25,257 bases of DNA from Basidiobolus ranarum (Eukaryota > Basidiobolomycota > Basidiobolomycetes > Basidiobolales), in assembly GCA_040143965.1 (NCBI GenBank), contig JASJQH010000143.1, positions 1 through 25,257 of the forward strand, given 5' to 3'. The notes under the pieces are model-generated. The model did no database searches. It was given only the letters and a program-made list of their open reading frames with translations, and was not told the origin of the DNA. Below, one piece after another: positions 1-12,470 of the stretch. The translations under genes were made by a program, and so were the position numbers. Position 1 is the stretch's first letter. Each line of letters opens with the position of its first letter.

Positions 1-1240
1 TACATCTTTACAAACCTATAAATGTCAACTTACTACTCAATAAATCAATAAGTGAAACCCACCAATTCCTCTAACTCTCCAAACCACTTCCAACAGGCTC
101 CCAAATACTTTAACAATTAGCATTCCGCACATATTAAGGGAAGATATTAGTCAAGTATATCATCATACATTATCCATATTATAAGCTTGCTTCAATGAAT
201 AATTTCAAACATTTGTCTTCAATGGTAGTTTGCTCTGTTGCATGATTAAAGCTTATCTTGATAGTGCAACTTTATTATATGTATATGTGGTTTATATAAG
301 GAAATAGAGTTTCTAATGGTTTGTAGGATATATGCAATGAATAGACTTCAAATTTTGTACTTTAAAAAGTGATACTGTAGATTAATAAGGGTATTGAGGT
401 CAAAACCTCTATGGGACTAAAATAGCCTACTTTGGGGCTAATGTGAGACACTTTGATATTTCAAGTTGGACTTCGCTGATTCTTGAATAAATCACATATC
501 TAAAATCAGAGAATTTTCAAAAATAAACAAGTGTATACTCAGCTGTATTTGAAGTAGATTTATGGGACTTCAATATTTGCGGAACTTTGATTTGATCATT
601 TTGAATCAGCATAATTGAATGACTATGGGATCATTATCACGTTTAGGGTTAGCCTAGGTTATGGGATAGATCTCAGCCACTGCTTGTGGTTGTCTATTAT
701 ATGGATGCTTACCTAAAAAAAGATTACAAAAAAAAACCAATCTATCAAGGCACATGGAGGGTCTAAAAAAGTAGTATTTGCTAGAAAGCGGAACTATCGA
801 GATTAAGTGTGGCGTGAATATTGATTGGTATGTGGAATGGTAAATGATGGGTATTGCATTAGAATTTTTCAATCGAGGCAGATAAGAAGCAGATAAAAGC
901 GATGATAACAATGTTAGCAAATGAACTTTTGTATAATGGTCAGAAGGAAATTGATTTGATCCCAACAACGGATATTTATCTCCCAAATATGTAAGATTTG
1001 CGAATCAAGTTAGCATGATATTGGACGTCTATATATTGTATATAGTAGTCTCAATGTATTTTCTCTTTAAGTAGCCTAAACCATTTAAGGGAATCATCTA
1101 AAATAGAAGGCTTAGGTGGCCGGTGTATATTTACGGCAAGTGCCCTTTTCTAAGAACCTTTCTCGTGTATATTTGAGGGCTAGCCTTGGGAGAGACTTTT
1201 TCTTCTAAATTCAAACAGTCGAAAGCAACGTACTGATAGG

Positions 1241-1267
1241 TACAATCTATACAATCTAAACAATCTA
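1241..1267. repeat. Three-copy 9-bp tandem repeat
   Basis: The unit TACAATCTA occurs twice exactly, followed by a third copy with one change at its first base. It lies in gene-free DNA and no function is apparent. Confidence 0.7.
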
Positions 1268-1881
1268 AATCAGAGTAATAGCAAGTACAACTTTAACAGT
1301 CCCTTTTTTCGGAGGGTGTGAGACATAAGTGAAACATCCGATCAAGTATGTTGGACTTGCAGCAAAGATAGTGTCGATCACCAAGCTTTCATTAAGATAG
1401 ATTACTAGGAAACTACAGCAACGGCATTCATGGTCGTAATATGCAAGCATAGGAACCAGTTGTCCATGCAAGGGCTTAAACCAAGGATCTCTAGCACTCT
1501 CCAACTTGAAATGCTCTAACTATAGCTGAGATGAATTTTAGAGTTTCGCATGCAAGATGTAGCGCTCACCTTAAGCGTTCAACTAAGGACTTGCTTTCAA
1601 CCCTATCATTACTGAATTCCCCTTAAATACCGCATGTTGTTGAGTTGTCTTGATCGTTTGCATCAGGAGAAATATGTGCAGCGATGGAGCAACTAGACAA
1701 AGTCGAGGGGCTTTAACTAGGCTAATAGGTGTGAGCTGCTTACAAAGTGGCTGACTTCCCCTGTACGGTGTTTTCTCAAGCAAGGAACAGAGCATTCAAC
1801 TCGTCGTCTTGTGCTTATCCACTCCTTAGCAAAAAAGGAAAGTATGAACGAATCAAAAGCGATTACACTGTAAAAGCATCA

Positions 1882-1920
1882 ATATAGGGTGTCGATATAG
1901 GGTGTCGATATAGGGTGTTA
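1882..1920. repeat. Three-copy 13-bp tandem repeat
   Basis: The unit ATATAGGGTGTCG is repeated three times head to tail. The first two copies are identical and the third differs only in its last two bases. It lies about 200 bp upstream of the F-box start codon, so it could be a promoter element or a simple minisatellite. Confidence 0.85.
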
Positions 1921-2079
1921 TATATCACAAATAGATACAAATTGATGCTAATTCCATCAGTGCTCGATACTATTCGCTCAGCCATAGTTTCCTCAACCGA
2001 ATCTTCTGTGGATCATCAGGCAGATCCGTTATGGATGAATTTGGATGAGTAAATTGGGATGGATATTTGAGTCGATTGA

Positions 2080-2087
2080 ATATAAAA
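2080..2087 (+). promoter_or_regulatory. TATA box of the F-box gene
   Basis: The sequence TATAAAAG lies about 30 bp upstream of the first ATG (2116) of the F-box gene. This supports a short leader and that start codon. Confidence 0.45.
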
Positions 2088-2115
2088 GCCATCAGTGTGG
2101 AGTTTAGTTCGTCAA

Positions 2116-3937
2116 ATGAAGCCTTTGAATGAATTTTCTTCTTCGGTCTTCGCTCCAATCTCAAGTCGTATTAATGGAGAACTTCTGCACTTGATTTTCA
2201 CATTCCTGCTAGACTCACCAAAAGACATCTATTCTTGCTCCCTGGTTAATATCGAATGGAGTTCTTTCGCCACTCCTCTGCTATGGAAAAAGCCGGTATT
2301 TCATTCTCAGAGTAGCCTGATTTCCTTTATGAATGTAGTGGCTGTAAATCACAATGGTAAGTACATATGTCTTCACCCCTTCCCACTGTTTCCTTCTTCA
2401 TCTTTTCTCACTCTTTATTTGTATAGTAGCACGATATGTCCGTGAGTTGGATCTGGAGCGATACAAAGGAAATCTCTTGTCATTACATCTAATCGAGCGA
2501 CTAATCAAGTTTTTACCGGGTCTGCATACCCTATCCATGCTCTCCTTCGATAATTACACGCATCGCAGGCCAGATACCTCCTTCCTCAACTCGCTTTTTT
2601 TCACTCTCCCAAACCTTAAACGGTTAACATTCACCGCCACCACATGCGACCCAAACCTATTCAACGATATAGCATACGTTATAGAGAAATGTCCACACCT
2701 TGAGGAGATGAAATTGCTGATGAATTACAATCCCACCACTCATGTTTGTCAAAAGCCTAGCTTCGACAAAGAATCACTTGAAATATTTGAACAGATTGAA
2801 TCGCTCAAACGATTGAGATCTCTGGAGATTGCTGGACCTTTTGTAGATTTGTTTCTTTGGAAGATAATACTCCCTCGGACACCGAATCTAACGAAACTCT
2901 CAATCGCAGGGGGAGCGTTCACGTCACACTACATCCGAAGAATTCACCACTATTGTCCTCACATACGCTCATTGAATCTTGTTCGCTTTGATGATCCATT
3001 GAAGATATTTGATCAAGTATGTATCGACCTGGCCAATCACTTTCCTGGTCGTTTAACGGAGCTTTGTATCTCTCTATCCAGTATGCGTGAGATATCCCCT
3101 GTACTGTGGAAATGCCTCAACCAATCGGTGACTTCGATCAGTCTTTACAATACCAGAATCATCAACGCTCAGATCAAAACTCTGGCTGAACATATAGGAG
3201 AGAACTTGCATACTTTACGACTTCAGAATGTCACCCATAATCAAAGACCTGGAATTAGAGCCTGGACCACTCTTCTATCGAAATGCGGAACTGGACTTTC
3301 AGTATTGGACGTATCTATGAATCATCTAATGAACGATCGGATTGGTCATTTAATATCCCATTTCTGTCGCTCTTTACGTAGTCTTTCTTTAGCCAAAACA
3401 AAAATCACTGAAGACTCGCTAGAGTCCATGATTTACTCCAATAGAAATCAATTGAAGCATCTGAACGTAAACGGAATTCATTTGAATGCACAAATTATCT
3501 GTGCTATTGGAACTCATGGCAAGAAACTACGCAACCTTCACCTCCAGATGATCGCTGCTCAGACTGATAACACGAGCTTACGCCGCTTATTTAGAGCGAT
3601 TGGTAAACAGTTGGAATTCTTAGATATAAGAGGGAGAGCAGTGAATGGCAAACTGTGTAAAGCGATCACCGAATGGTGTCCAAATTTACGAGCCATTAGC
3701 TTTTGTAATCAAACACAACTTCAGGATGAGGATGTTCTAAGTCTATTGTTGCTAAGATCCAATGTACAGGTGCTCAACCTTCATTGCCCGAATTGCTTCT
3801 TCGTTAAAGGGGGTCTCACTACTGATCTGATCAACCGAATACGTGAACATGGAATATTTGGAGATACCTGGTGGTACCAAGAATTCGATCGTGACTGTAT
3901 ATCTCCATATCACAAGCTTGCGGGAATGTTGGATTAG
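2116..3937 (+). CDS. F-box and leucine-rich repeat protein
   Basis: Likely a substrate-recruiting subunit of an SCF (Skp1-cullin-F-box) ubiquitin ligase; the substrate is unknown. Two exons join to about 583 aa: 2116-2356 and 2427-3937. The intron starts GTAAGT and ends TAG. A second TAG three bases later is an equally in-frame acceptor and would drop one residue. Residues about 14-60 form an F-box: INGELLHLIFTFLLDS, then the cysteine/tryptophan stretch CSLVNIEWSSFATPLLW. The rest is leucine-rich, with repeated blocks such as LRSLEIAG, LTKLSIAGG, LRSLSLAKTKI and LEFLDIRG, typical of cysteine-containing F-box LRRs. The frame upstream of 2116 has only a GTG, so the ATG at 2116 is taken as the start. 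The family is large and fast-evolving in zygomycete fungi. Class assignment is secure; a specific orthologue is not. Confidence 0.88.
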
Positions 3938-4295
3938 AATATGGATGTTTATTTATTAGATTAGTGTAATTCATATCGTACAATTTTGTCATAGATAAGT
4001 GGATTTTACTGCATTTCTTCTGCATTTCTTCATTTCCCTTCAGTGCCTTCTATTGCTCCACATCAAGTCGCTATGTATCATAAACCTGTTTTATAATAGA
4101 GATAGACTGCCCAAATTATAATAGAGAATGAGTAATTTTCAAGCATCACTGATTTTTATTCACATACATTAGTGGTATTTGTTAATGATTGAGAGTAACC
4201 ATGTTCAACATGCATCACTCATGATTGAGTAGTATGAAATTGTAGTAAGGAACCTCTATAGAAAGTGTTGGATGGATAAATATGATGCACGACCT
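3938..4295. other. Convergent 3' intergenic stretch
   Basis: AT-rich DNA between the stop codons of two converging genes. I see no further gene or clear regulatory site. Confidence 0.5.
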
Positions 4296-5074
4296 TTAAA
4301 TTCGACCGGATTCCACTTCGTGTAACTCGATGGCATCGTTCTCTTCGTCTGGTATTAAGACAGCCCTGGTACTCCATTCATCCATCTCTTTCGTTGGTTC
4401 CCCAAGGATGCTATGATTTTTGGCCACTAGTTTGGATTTCTCCGGATCTAATATCAGTAAACTAACTTCACCACCTGGGAGTACGCAAACGTTACATTTA
4501 GGTGATTCTTTTCTTATATCAGCGAAGAATAATTCTCCTTCTGATGGCATATCAAAATTAACTCTTACTAAATGGGAGAGTAAACAAAATGCGATGAACC
4601 ATATAACCATAACGAAAGAAACGATAGTTCTAAAATTTAGAAAGATTAGAAAAGAAGTTGGATTTCGTATGATTGGTATAACATCTTGTGTTATGACAAA
4701 ATAAAGAAATAAAACAAGAACCACCAGACAACTAATAAGTATGGCAGCTTTTAGCATTATAAGGGAGTCATTACTGGTTTCTAGAATGGATATAATCATG
4801 ATTTAGTAATTTTCTTTCATCAAAATCCTTGACTTTCTTTACCAAAATGGACCCTAACCACACTGATATCGCCATCCGCTTGCATCAAACAAAAGGTAGG
4901 ACTCTTTTTAGCAGTATTTGGACTATCGATAGTAGGGGAAATTCTAGTTTCGTTGGTACATGAGTTTCCCTCCATATCCGAACAAAGTAAACCTTGCATT
5001 TCCGGCGTGAAGTGCTCATCTTTGTTAAGAATAGAACTGAGACTTTGCTGGTCAGAAGGGAGGAATTCCGGCAT
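4296..5074 (-). CDS. Unrecognised membrane protein with two predicted helices
   Basis: I do not recognise this protein. Two exons are clear: 4843-5074 (5' end uncertain) and 4296-4780. They are joined by a 62-nt intron (4781-4842) with donor GTAAAG, branch-like TTACTAAAT and acceptor TTCTAG; the phase-1 join gives HFETSNDS and about 238 aa. The N-terminal part is acidic and polar. Two hydrophobic segments follow, around AAILISCLVVLVLFLYFV and TIVSFVMVIWFIAFCLL, then a soluble acidic tail. A short motif seems to occur on both sides of the membrane segments: KKSPTFCLMQADGDISVV and KESPKCNVCVLPGGEVSLL. The start used is the first ATG in frame (5074). A strong acceptor (CTCCTTTCAG ending at 5100) suggests an upstream exon that I could not place with confidence. 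Confidence 0.6.
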
Positions 5075-5615
5075 ATTATCTATCTCGGTTTCCGTTATAC
5101 TGAAAGGAGAGCAATTTGAACGGGTAGTCACTCAAATATCAATATCTACAAAGCTCTCAGGTAATAAAAAAACCACTTGGCTTTGTCAGAAGAAATAAAG
5201 GAGATCTAACTAGAAAAAGGAAAGAGAGTCACAATCGCCGGAATATCAATGAATACAGTTAGTGAAAATCAGGAGGAACTTGATTTGCTTCAAGCTAGTT
5301 TCTAACATCCAATAATACCAGCCAATGGCAGTCACAATGATGTGCATACATACATTATATTCCCCTAATCCTGTAACTGTACGGCACAATCAACTGTAGG
5401 ACTATTTGTTTCTGTAAGAGGGTAATAAGCGGTAACAATCGAAGAACCGACCAACGTACACGTTATTCTCAAACGATAGGAGAGATCGTCATATCTGTTT
5501 CAATTACCATAAATAAAGCAAGGTAAGAATCTAAGGTAGTATCAAGTCAGTAACTTTATTAAGGGAATGTAGAAAGAGTAGTGGATATTTAACAGAAATT
5601 GCGCAGTCTAATATA
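5075..5615. other. Upstream region with possible unplaced exons
   Basis: This lies between the membrane-protein gene and the end of the GH8 gene, both on the minus strand. It contains a minus-strand open stretch at about 5368-5496 (reading YDDLSYRLRITCTLVGSSIV and on) and a short ATG-started one near 5309-5250. The excellent polypyrimidine acceptor TTTCCTTTTTCTAG ends near 5210. These could be 5' exons of the membrane-protein gene or untranslated exons, but I could not join them in frame. Confidence 0.3.
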
Positions 5616-6683
5616 CTATACGGCAAAATGCGGACGAGTAATTTGCAATTGACAAAGCAGTGCTATTGTTTCCCCAAAATAAGTATTGTCATCTAGCTCT
5701 TCCATCTCCTCCTGAACTTTGTGAAGCTTAGGATGATTAATAAGCCATAAAGAAAGAGCAGCAGGGGCCAAAAAGGCAAGATCCGTGTAATCAACTAGTT
5801 CTTTACCGTTCAGTTTGTAGCCAGCCTTGATTTCCGATTGGTGGGAAAAGAAGTTTGCTTGGGCTTGAAGTATGGGATATACTCGGTTATCTTTAGATTC
5901 GAGGTAATAAATCACCAGACGCCAAGGAACTCTACAACTATTCCAACTGTAGTCTTTATCGTGCTTGCTCTCCAATACTTCCCCCTTCACCGGTACGTAG
6001 AAATGGCCATCGTATTCAAGAAAGTCTGCAATCAAGCCGGTTTGAGGGTGGAGAGATAATTGATGCTCAATAGTTCGAATAGTGGCTTCCAAAACTCTAA
6101 TCCATCCGTCTCTCCTTTCTGAAACATCTTCCCTTGAGAATAAGAGTAAATGTGTCAGAAGAAAATCCGAGGGACGAGTGATCTTGTCGAATTTGGTGCC
6201 TTTCTCTACCCAATCTCCTAAGCGAAACATACATGTATTCCAGTTAACACAATGCTCATAAATAGCCCTGCAAAGAGATATGGCTCTTTCCTTGTAGGAT
6301 GGATTGCCCCAGGTTTTTGCTGCGATGAACAAGGCGGCCGCGATGTCTAGATCACCATCAGTGGCACAGTTCTCACCACCATCAGGAGAGTTAGAGATTT
6401 TCCCAGAGTGGGGGTCTATCACCTGCTGCCAGGCCATGAGACCTTTCTTATTTCTAAAACTGTCAAAATAATGAACCAAGCAATCGAAGTCCTGTTGATT
6501 TCCTTTCAACACGGCTATCAGCATACCGTAACCGTGCGCTTCGCTACAGGTTATAGGCTTAAGTTTTCCAATTTTCTCGATTTCATCTTTATCGTTGTAG
6601 TAGATATAATAACTATCTCCATTGGCCGAACGAAGGTATCTATTTCTCCAGGCGACATATTTCTGTTCAATGAATTGATTCAT
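5616..6683 (-). CDS. Glycoside hydrolase family 8 enzyme, chitosanase/glucanase-like
   Basis: A 355-aa intronless GH8 enzyme, a family of inverting beta-1,4-glycosidases acting on chitosan, cellulose, lichenan or xylan. Visible family marks are SEAHGYGML (general acid Glu48), LMAWQQ, NSPDGGENCATDGDLDIA (conserved Asp109), RLGDW, TRPSDFLLTH and SCRVPWR. Before CRVPWR the position of the CelA-type catalytic Asp is Asn (WNSCR), as I recall for the chitosanase/lichenase subgroup, so the substrate may be chitosan; this is inference. The length fits a complete catalytic domain. There is no signal peptide: the protein begins MNQFIEQKYVAWRNRYLR, with an in-frame stop upstream and a TATA box 33-40 bp before the ATG, leaving no room for a leader exon. 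GH8 is mostly bacterial, so lack of introns among intron-rich neighbours suggests horizontal transfer. Confidence 0.88.
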   Translation of the reverse strand: MNQFIEQKYVAWRNRYLRSANGDSYYIYYNDKDEIEKIGKLKPITCSEAHGYGMLIAVLKGNQQDFDCLVHYFDSFRNKKGLMAWQQVIDPHSGKISNSPDGGENCATDGDLDIAAALFIAAKTWGNPSYKERAISLCRAIYEHCVNWNTCMFRLGDWVEKGTKFDKITRPSDFLLTHLLLFSREDVSERRDGWIRVLEATIRTIEHQLSLHPQTGLIADFLEYDGHFYVPVKGEVLESKHDKDYSWNSCRVPWRLVIYYLESKDNRVYPILQAQANFFSHQSEIKAGYKLNGKELVDYTDLAFLAPAALSLWLINHPKLHKVQEEMEELDDNTYFGETIALLCQLQITRPHFAV

Positions 6684-7214
6684 GTTAGATTGCGTGGATT
6701 GGAGTACTTGTCCAACTTATATACTCATTTGCTATCCGTAAATTCTTCCAATCCGAACCAATCTAGCTTTGATACTCGTAACCAAGATCTCTGAATGGAC
6801 TAAGAATTGCGTGAAGTATCTATTGAACGGCGCCTCTTTAGCCACTAAATAGGCTCTCTAGTCAGACATTACTTTATTTGGCGTATTAGGAGCATTCTTT
6901 TCGAATCATTACATAATATATTCTATAGATCAATCATTTAGCCAACGGTAAAAATACTGATCGCCAAGAGCTTTCATCCACTCTGCCTGTATGCCAAATA
7001 ATACATAATTAGTATCTTTATATGCATCCCCAAAGATCTTAGTATGCATCCTAGGCTTATATTTGGATTGGATTTCTAGGATTATGAATGTGTTGAATAA
7101 ACCAGATGGAATCAATTCAATCTGTCTTTCTGAATAGATAATCAACTAAAATATTAGGTTGGAATGAAATAAGAGTATAGCCGAGAAATGAGGAGGAGAA
7201 TTTTTCGACCAACC
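6684..7214. other. Divergent promoter region between GH8 and BOL1
   Basis: This is the shared upstream region of two divergent genes. A 70-codon open frame on the minus strand (6930-7140) follows a plausible acceptor (CCTAATATTTTAG) but has no ATG at its start and no recognisable domain, so it is not called as a gene. Confidence 0.4.
6716..6723 (-). promoter_or_regulatory. TATA box of the GH8 gene
   Basis: On the minus strand TATATAAG lies 33-40 bp upstream of the GH8 ATG. It implies a very short leader and supports the leaderless start of the enzyme. Confidence 0.5.
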
Positions 7215-7808
7215 ATGCTTCCAATCCTTTCTAACCGTTTGAAGGCTTTGGCACTTAACTCTCAACGACAGAATTACACTACAGCCGTCCTAAATGGTCC
7301 GGTTTATCTCAGTATGGAGAAAAAGGTGAATTTCATATACAAGTATCCTTTTATATTGTGAAGATACTTAAGTTTTTCTTTTACTCAGTTGTTAGAAAGT
7401 TTAAAACCTGAAAAACTTGATATCATCAACGAATCTCACTTACATGCCCACCACGAACCCATGCAAGGTGTAACCAACAAAGAGACTCACTTTAGGTAGG
7501 GTTTTTTTCGTAATTTATGAGGAGTTATGGTTGAATATGTACTTATATCCTTTTCCTTTAGAGTCAAAGTAGTCTCGGAACAGTTTGAGGGCAAGGTAAT
7601 TTTCTCAGAGTACTTTCACGTTGACTTTTAATTCCTTATTATAATAGTCGTGCCACTATTTCTCAAGTCTAAACAAATTGTCTTTGCTCACTAGAGTCTT
7701 ATGCAACGTCATCGTATGATTTATAGCCTACTAAATGAGGAGTTCGCTCAAGGTCTGCACGCACTCGCTCTTAGAACCAAAACACCTCAAGAAGTACAAG
7801 CCAAATAA
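7215..7808 (+). CDS. BOL1: BolA-like protein, mitochondrial type
   Basis: BolA proteins work with monothiol glutaredoxins and help pass iron-sulfur clusters to target proteins; Bol1 acts in mitochondria. Four short exons give 121 aa: 7215-7325, 7389-7495, 7562-7595 and 7695-7808. Introns start GTGAAT, GTAGGG and GTAATT and end CAG, TAG and TAG, and all phases agree. The N-terminus ([20 protein letters not shown]) is basic and free of acidic residues, as in a mitochondrial presequence. The BolA core is clear: [46 protein letters not shown] and [14 protein letters not shown], including the conserved C-terminal His. Each exon is too short to stand out as an open frame. Bol1 is preferred over Bol3 on overall look; the paralogue is less certain than the family. 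Confidence 0.9.
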
Positions 7809-8128
7809 CTTGTGTATAGTGCATTGATATCCTTTCAACCATCAAAATAAAAGGAATTTTTGGGAGTTGATTTGAATTTGCACGCTATTCATTGTGTAGA
7901 TACTAGATATTTATCTTACAAAAGAATTCATAATATGAACTACCCAGATGTATATTTCGTACAAATAGAAATACTAGTGATAATCTATTAAAATCCATGG
8001 TGAATGCCTAAAAACTATGAAATGATGCGAATTTGGAAACTAACGTCATTAATGCTGGTGCTTTAGAGGGGAATGTTAGAAGTCAAAGGTTAATGTTGTT
8101 CTATATTATAAAGAGGAAAATGCATGTC
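7809..8128. other. Convergent 3' region of BOL1 and MDM10
   Basis: AT-rich DNA between two converging stop codons. I see no gene or clear site. Confidence 0.5.
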
Positions 8129-9533
8129 TTATGAGCAATATTGTATTTGAAGACCAATCGAACGAAGTGGGGATTGAGAGCGAACATCTGCAGTTACTCC
8201 AAAGGTGAAGTGAACTTTACGATATTGACCATCAAACATCAAAGCGAATCCCTAGAACGACAATATATGAGAACCTTGATATTTGTGTCAGTTAAATATT
8301 AGCATACTTACATCCTTTAATCCAAATTTCGTTTTCATCACTCCTTCTCCTTTAACACGCCATTCAGCACCAACAGCAAGGTCGCTTTCATAGCTATAAA
8401 CGTTGAAATCATATCTGCTGCAAAAAGTCAGGTCTTCAGAAACTGCCTGAGTGTAACCGGCTGAGAGATGTCCCATCATTGGATTACAGATAATGGTAGC
8501 TATGAATGGATGATCATCGAAGGTTCGGAATCTGATGCCGGTAGATACTAAAAGATATGTTAGATGATGCACCTTCAATCAAAATCCTAAACAACTATAC
8601 ATACATCCTCCACTCTTCTCTTTAGCAATATAATAGAGTTCGCCGCCTAGAGAGAGACGACTAGTTCTCTTGATCTTTTCTTCACCAGGCACTTGGGGTG
8701 CCTCGATCAATTTCCCAATATTCCAAAGGGTTCGCAAACCAAAAATAGACTTGTACGTGGTATAAGAGAGCTCGTTGCATCGACGACCGTTATCATATTG
8801 ATACTGTGCAGTAAGCTTTATCAAGACAGTATATATTAGACAACAAGTGAAGAATAGAGTAAATCAGACGTATAAAAATTACATGAGATGCGCCAGGTTG
8901 GTTGGGAGAGCTTACTCCGGTTAAAACAAACTGATCGTTCTCGGAAATTCGTTTTGAATAAATTCCCTCCAATCTACCACTTGGCAAGTATAACTGACCA
9001 TATAATAAATAGTCCTTAAGGGCTAAAATAGACAACCATTAGTATTTAAAAAACAAAAAAATGTCTACGATTTTCACTTTAAGTTGCATACCAGGAGTAA
9101 TCGTTTCACTTTGTACTTGTTCAGCAGGTATCTTGCGGGTAGTACCTCTACTAAACACGAATATTCTTTCAGCCAATTCACTAAATTCAGCGGCATCGGT
9201 TGCATTTATACGTAAAGGTCTAGAGGTAAATAAATACCCAACAGAACCTTGTAAAGCAGGTATGGCTTGGAGAGAATAAGAGCTCTTAAATAACGAAGTA
9301 GGGATCTTGGAAAACTGAAAACTGAAGCCGTAAGGAATTGAGAAGTTTAAGAGACCTTAGAAATCCAGTTAGTATCCTGATAGTATTTTAAAATACAAGG
9401 CTTCTACTGATAATAATGCCTAGATTTAGATTAGAAAACAAAAGGTACTTCTTGTGGTAGATGAGAGATTCGTATAATGGTTATCGTCATTCCAACCAGT
9501 AGCTCTAAAGTAGGTATGCAAACAGTACTCCAT
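8129..9533 (-). CDS. MDM10: Mitochondrial outer-membrane beta-barrel protein Mdm10
   Basis: Mdm10 is the outer-membrane beta-barrel subunit of the ERMES tether between endoplasmic reticulum and mitochondria, and also helps the SAM complex assemble Tom40. Six exons give 352 aa: 9449-9533, 9092-9355, 8883-9022, 8605-8815, 8312-8547 and 8129-8251. All phases agree and introns are 57-93 nt. The N-terminus MEYCLHTYFRATGWNDDN and the following LLNFSIPYGFSFQFSK are diagnostic of the family, as are LQGSVGYLFTSRPL, LYGQLYLPSGRLEGIY, KEKSGGLSTGIRF, GHLSAGYTQAVSEDL and the closing SIGLQIQYCS. The first intron carries a perfect TACTAAC branch sequence. As expected for a barrel protein there is no cleavable signal. 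The long loops of some ascomycete orthologues are missing. Confidence 0.95.
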
Positions 9534-10078
9534 AAAATCGTGCATTTTTGAAGTATTTCTATTGAGTTTTGGTTTTGTTTAAAAAAATAGTTACTACGTT
9601 GCTATATGAAGTATCGTTAAGTGTACACGCTTCATGGCAAGTGCGAAAAGAAATTTTCTCAAACACTGACATAAATTCGGAATACTGAATTCAGGAATAT
9701 TAGAAAAAATAGATTTAGTTAGCTATTTGTAGTACAAATGTTTATGAAAATGAAGTTAAATATAGGCGGAGAATTGATATATATATATACATGTAATGAT
9801 CTAAATATAATTTTACCGATTCACCAATTAATCAATGCTACTTTAGATGGAGTTGAGTGTGTACTGTTTTTCGTAATCATAAAAAATCCTTGAGATTCCG
9901 CATATCCACCGAAATTTATGAGAGCTTGGCAATAGTATCTTACATTGAATTCAATCACTCAACCAACTCATCTTCCTTTGCTGAACATTCGTTAACAGTA
10001 TTTCAAGCCACCAGAAACAGTCATCGTTTTCATCCGTGAACCTCAGCACTCTTGAAAGAGATATCCCCATCCCTAAAC
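9534..10078. other. Divergent promoter region of MDM10 and the MAP kinase
   Basis: This AT-rich region contains a short TA repeat around 9778-9790. An open frame at 9857-10039 on the plus strand looks like leader sequence of the kinase gene and has no recognisable domain. Confidence 0.45.
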
Positions 10079-11900
<1,822 letters not shown>

Positions 11901-12470
11901 GAAATAACCGCATCCACTCGGACCCAGTTCAGTTCTTTTTTTTGCTCATTAGATAGCACACTAACACCATGATTCAACTCTATTATATCCTTTCATTTCG
12001 ATTCCGTACCCAATTCAACATGTCCCTACATAAAAGATCATGAGTGAGATTTCCAAAGTTATTTGTCTAATTTCATGTTGTTTTTTGCAAATCGAGTAAA
12101 ACTAATATATAGTGAAAATGCTTCTACATACATGTTGATTGAATGTTGTCATGAGTGGATAGAGAGAGTGAGAGTGGGGGGAGCAGGTATCGAAACAATA
12201 TTTAACTCGTTTCTGGAATACTTTAGGAAACTGGATAACGGTTACCAAAGAAACCACTTAGGATAGTGAAAAATGCACGAGATTAACAAGTATTATTTTG
12301 GAAATTTATTTGGTCTTAATCAGGATTTCAATATTCCCCTCCCCCCACATGATGGAATTGTAGTTAATAGAAAGTTTACATCAGAAACAGAAGAATATTA
12401 ATTGAAAGGGAGTTTATTTGTGTTTAGTCATAGAGACTATAATGAGTTTTACAAATAACCCAATATTTGT
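11901..12470. other. Convergent 3' region of the MAP kinase and small heat-shock genes
   Basis: AT-rich DNA with a short pyrimidine block (CCCCTCCCCCC, 12336-12346). I see no supported gene. An open frame at 12063-12266 has no recognisable feature. Confidence 0.45.

Larger units (their letters stand above)
1..2115. other. Gene-free AT-rich stretch
   Basis: I see no gene I can support here. Several short open frames lie on the minus strand (about 654-986, 1265-1504 and 1583-1795), but none has a recognisable domain. A good donor (AAG then GTGAGC near 1571) sits between the last two, so a degenerate or unrecognised spliced gene cannot be excluded. The stretch holds two short tandem repeats, listed separately, and ends with the promoter of the F-box gene. 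Confidence 0.5.

Noticed and set aside
654-986. 110-codon open frame on the minus strand
   Set aside because: No recognisable domain, odd composition and no supporting neighbours in AT-rich DNA.
1265-1795. Two minus-strand open frames that might be exons of one gene
   Set aside because: A plausible donor lies between them, but the joined product matches no family I know and the frames do not combine convincingly.
4420-4704. Plus-strand open frame opposite the membrane protein
   Set aside because: It is antisense to a spliced gene with good splice sites and membrane segments.
6930-7145. Minus-strand open frame ending ALGDQYFYRWLND
   Set aside because: It begins at TTG after a possible acceptor; any upstream exon would overlap BOL1 on the other strand, and no family is recognised.
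9061-9279. Plus-strand 72-codon open frame
   Set aside because: It is the reverse of the second exon and second intron of MDM10, whose protein is clearly recognisable on the minus strand.
9857-10039. 60-codon open frame before the MAP kinase
   Set aside because: Most likely leader sequence; no domain, and the kinase has a complete start at 10079.
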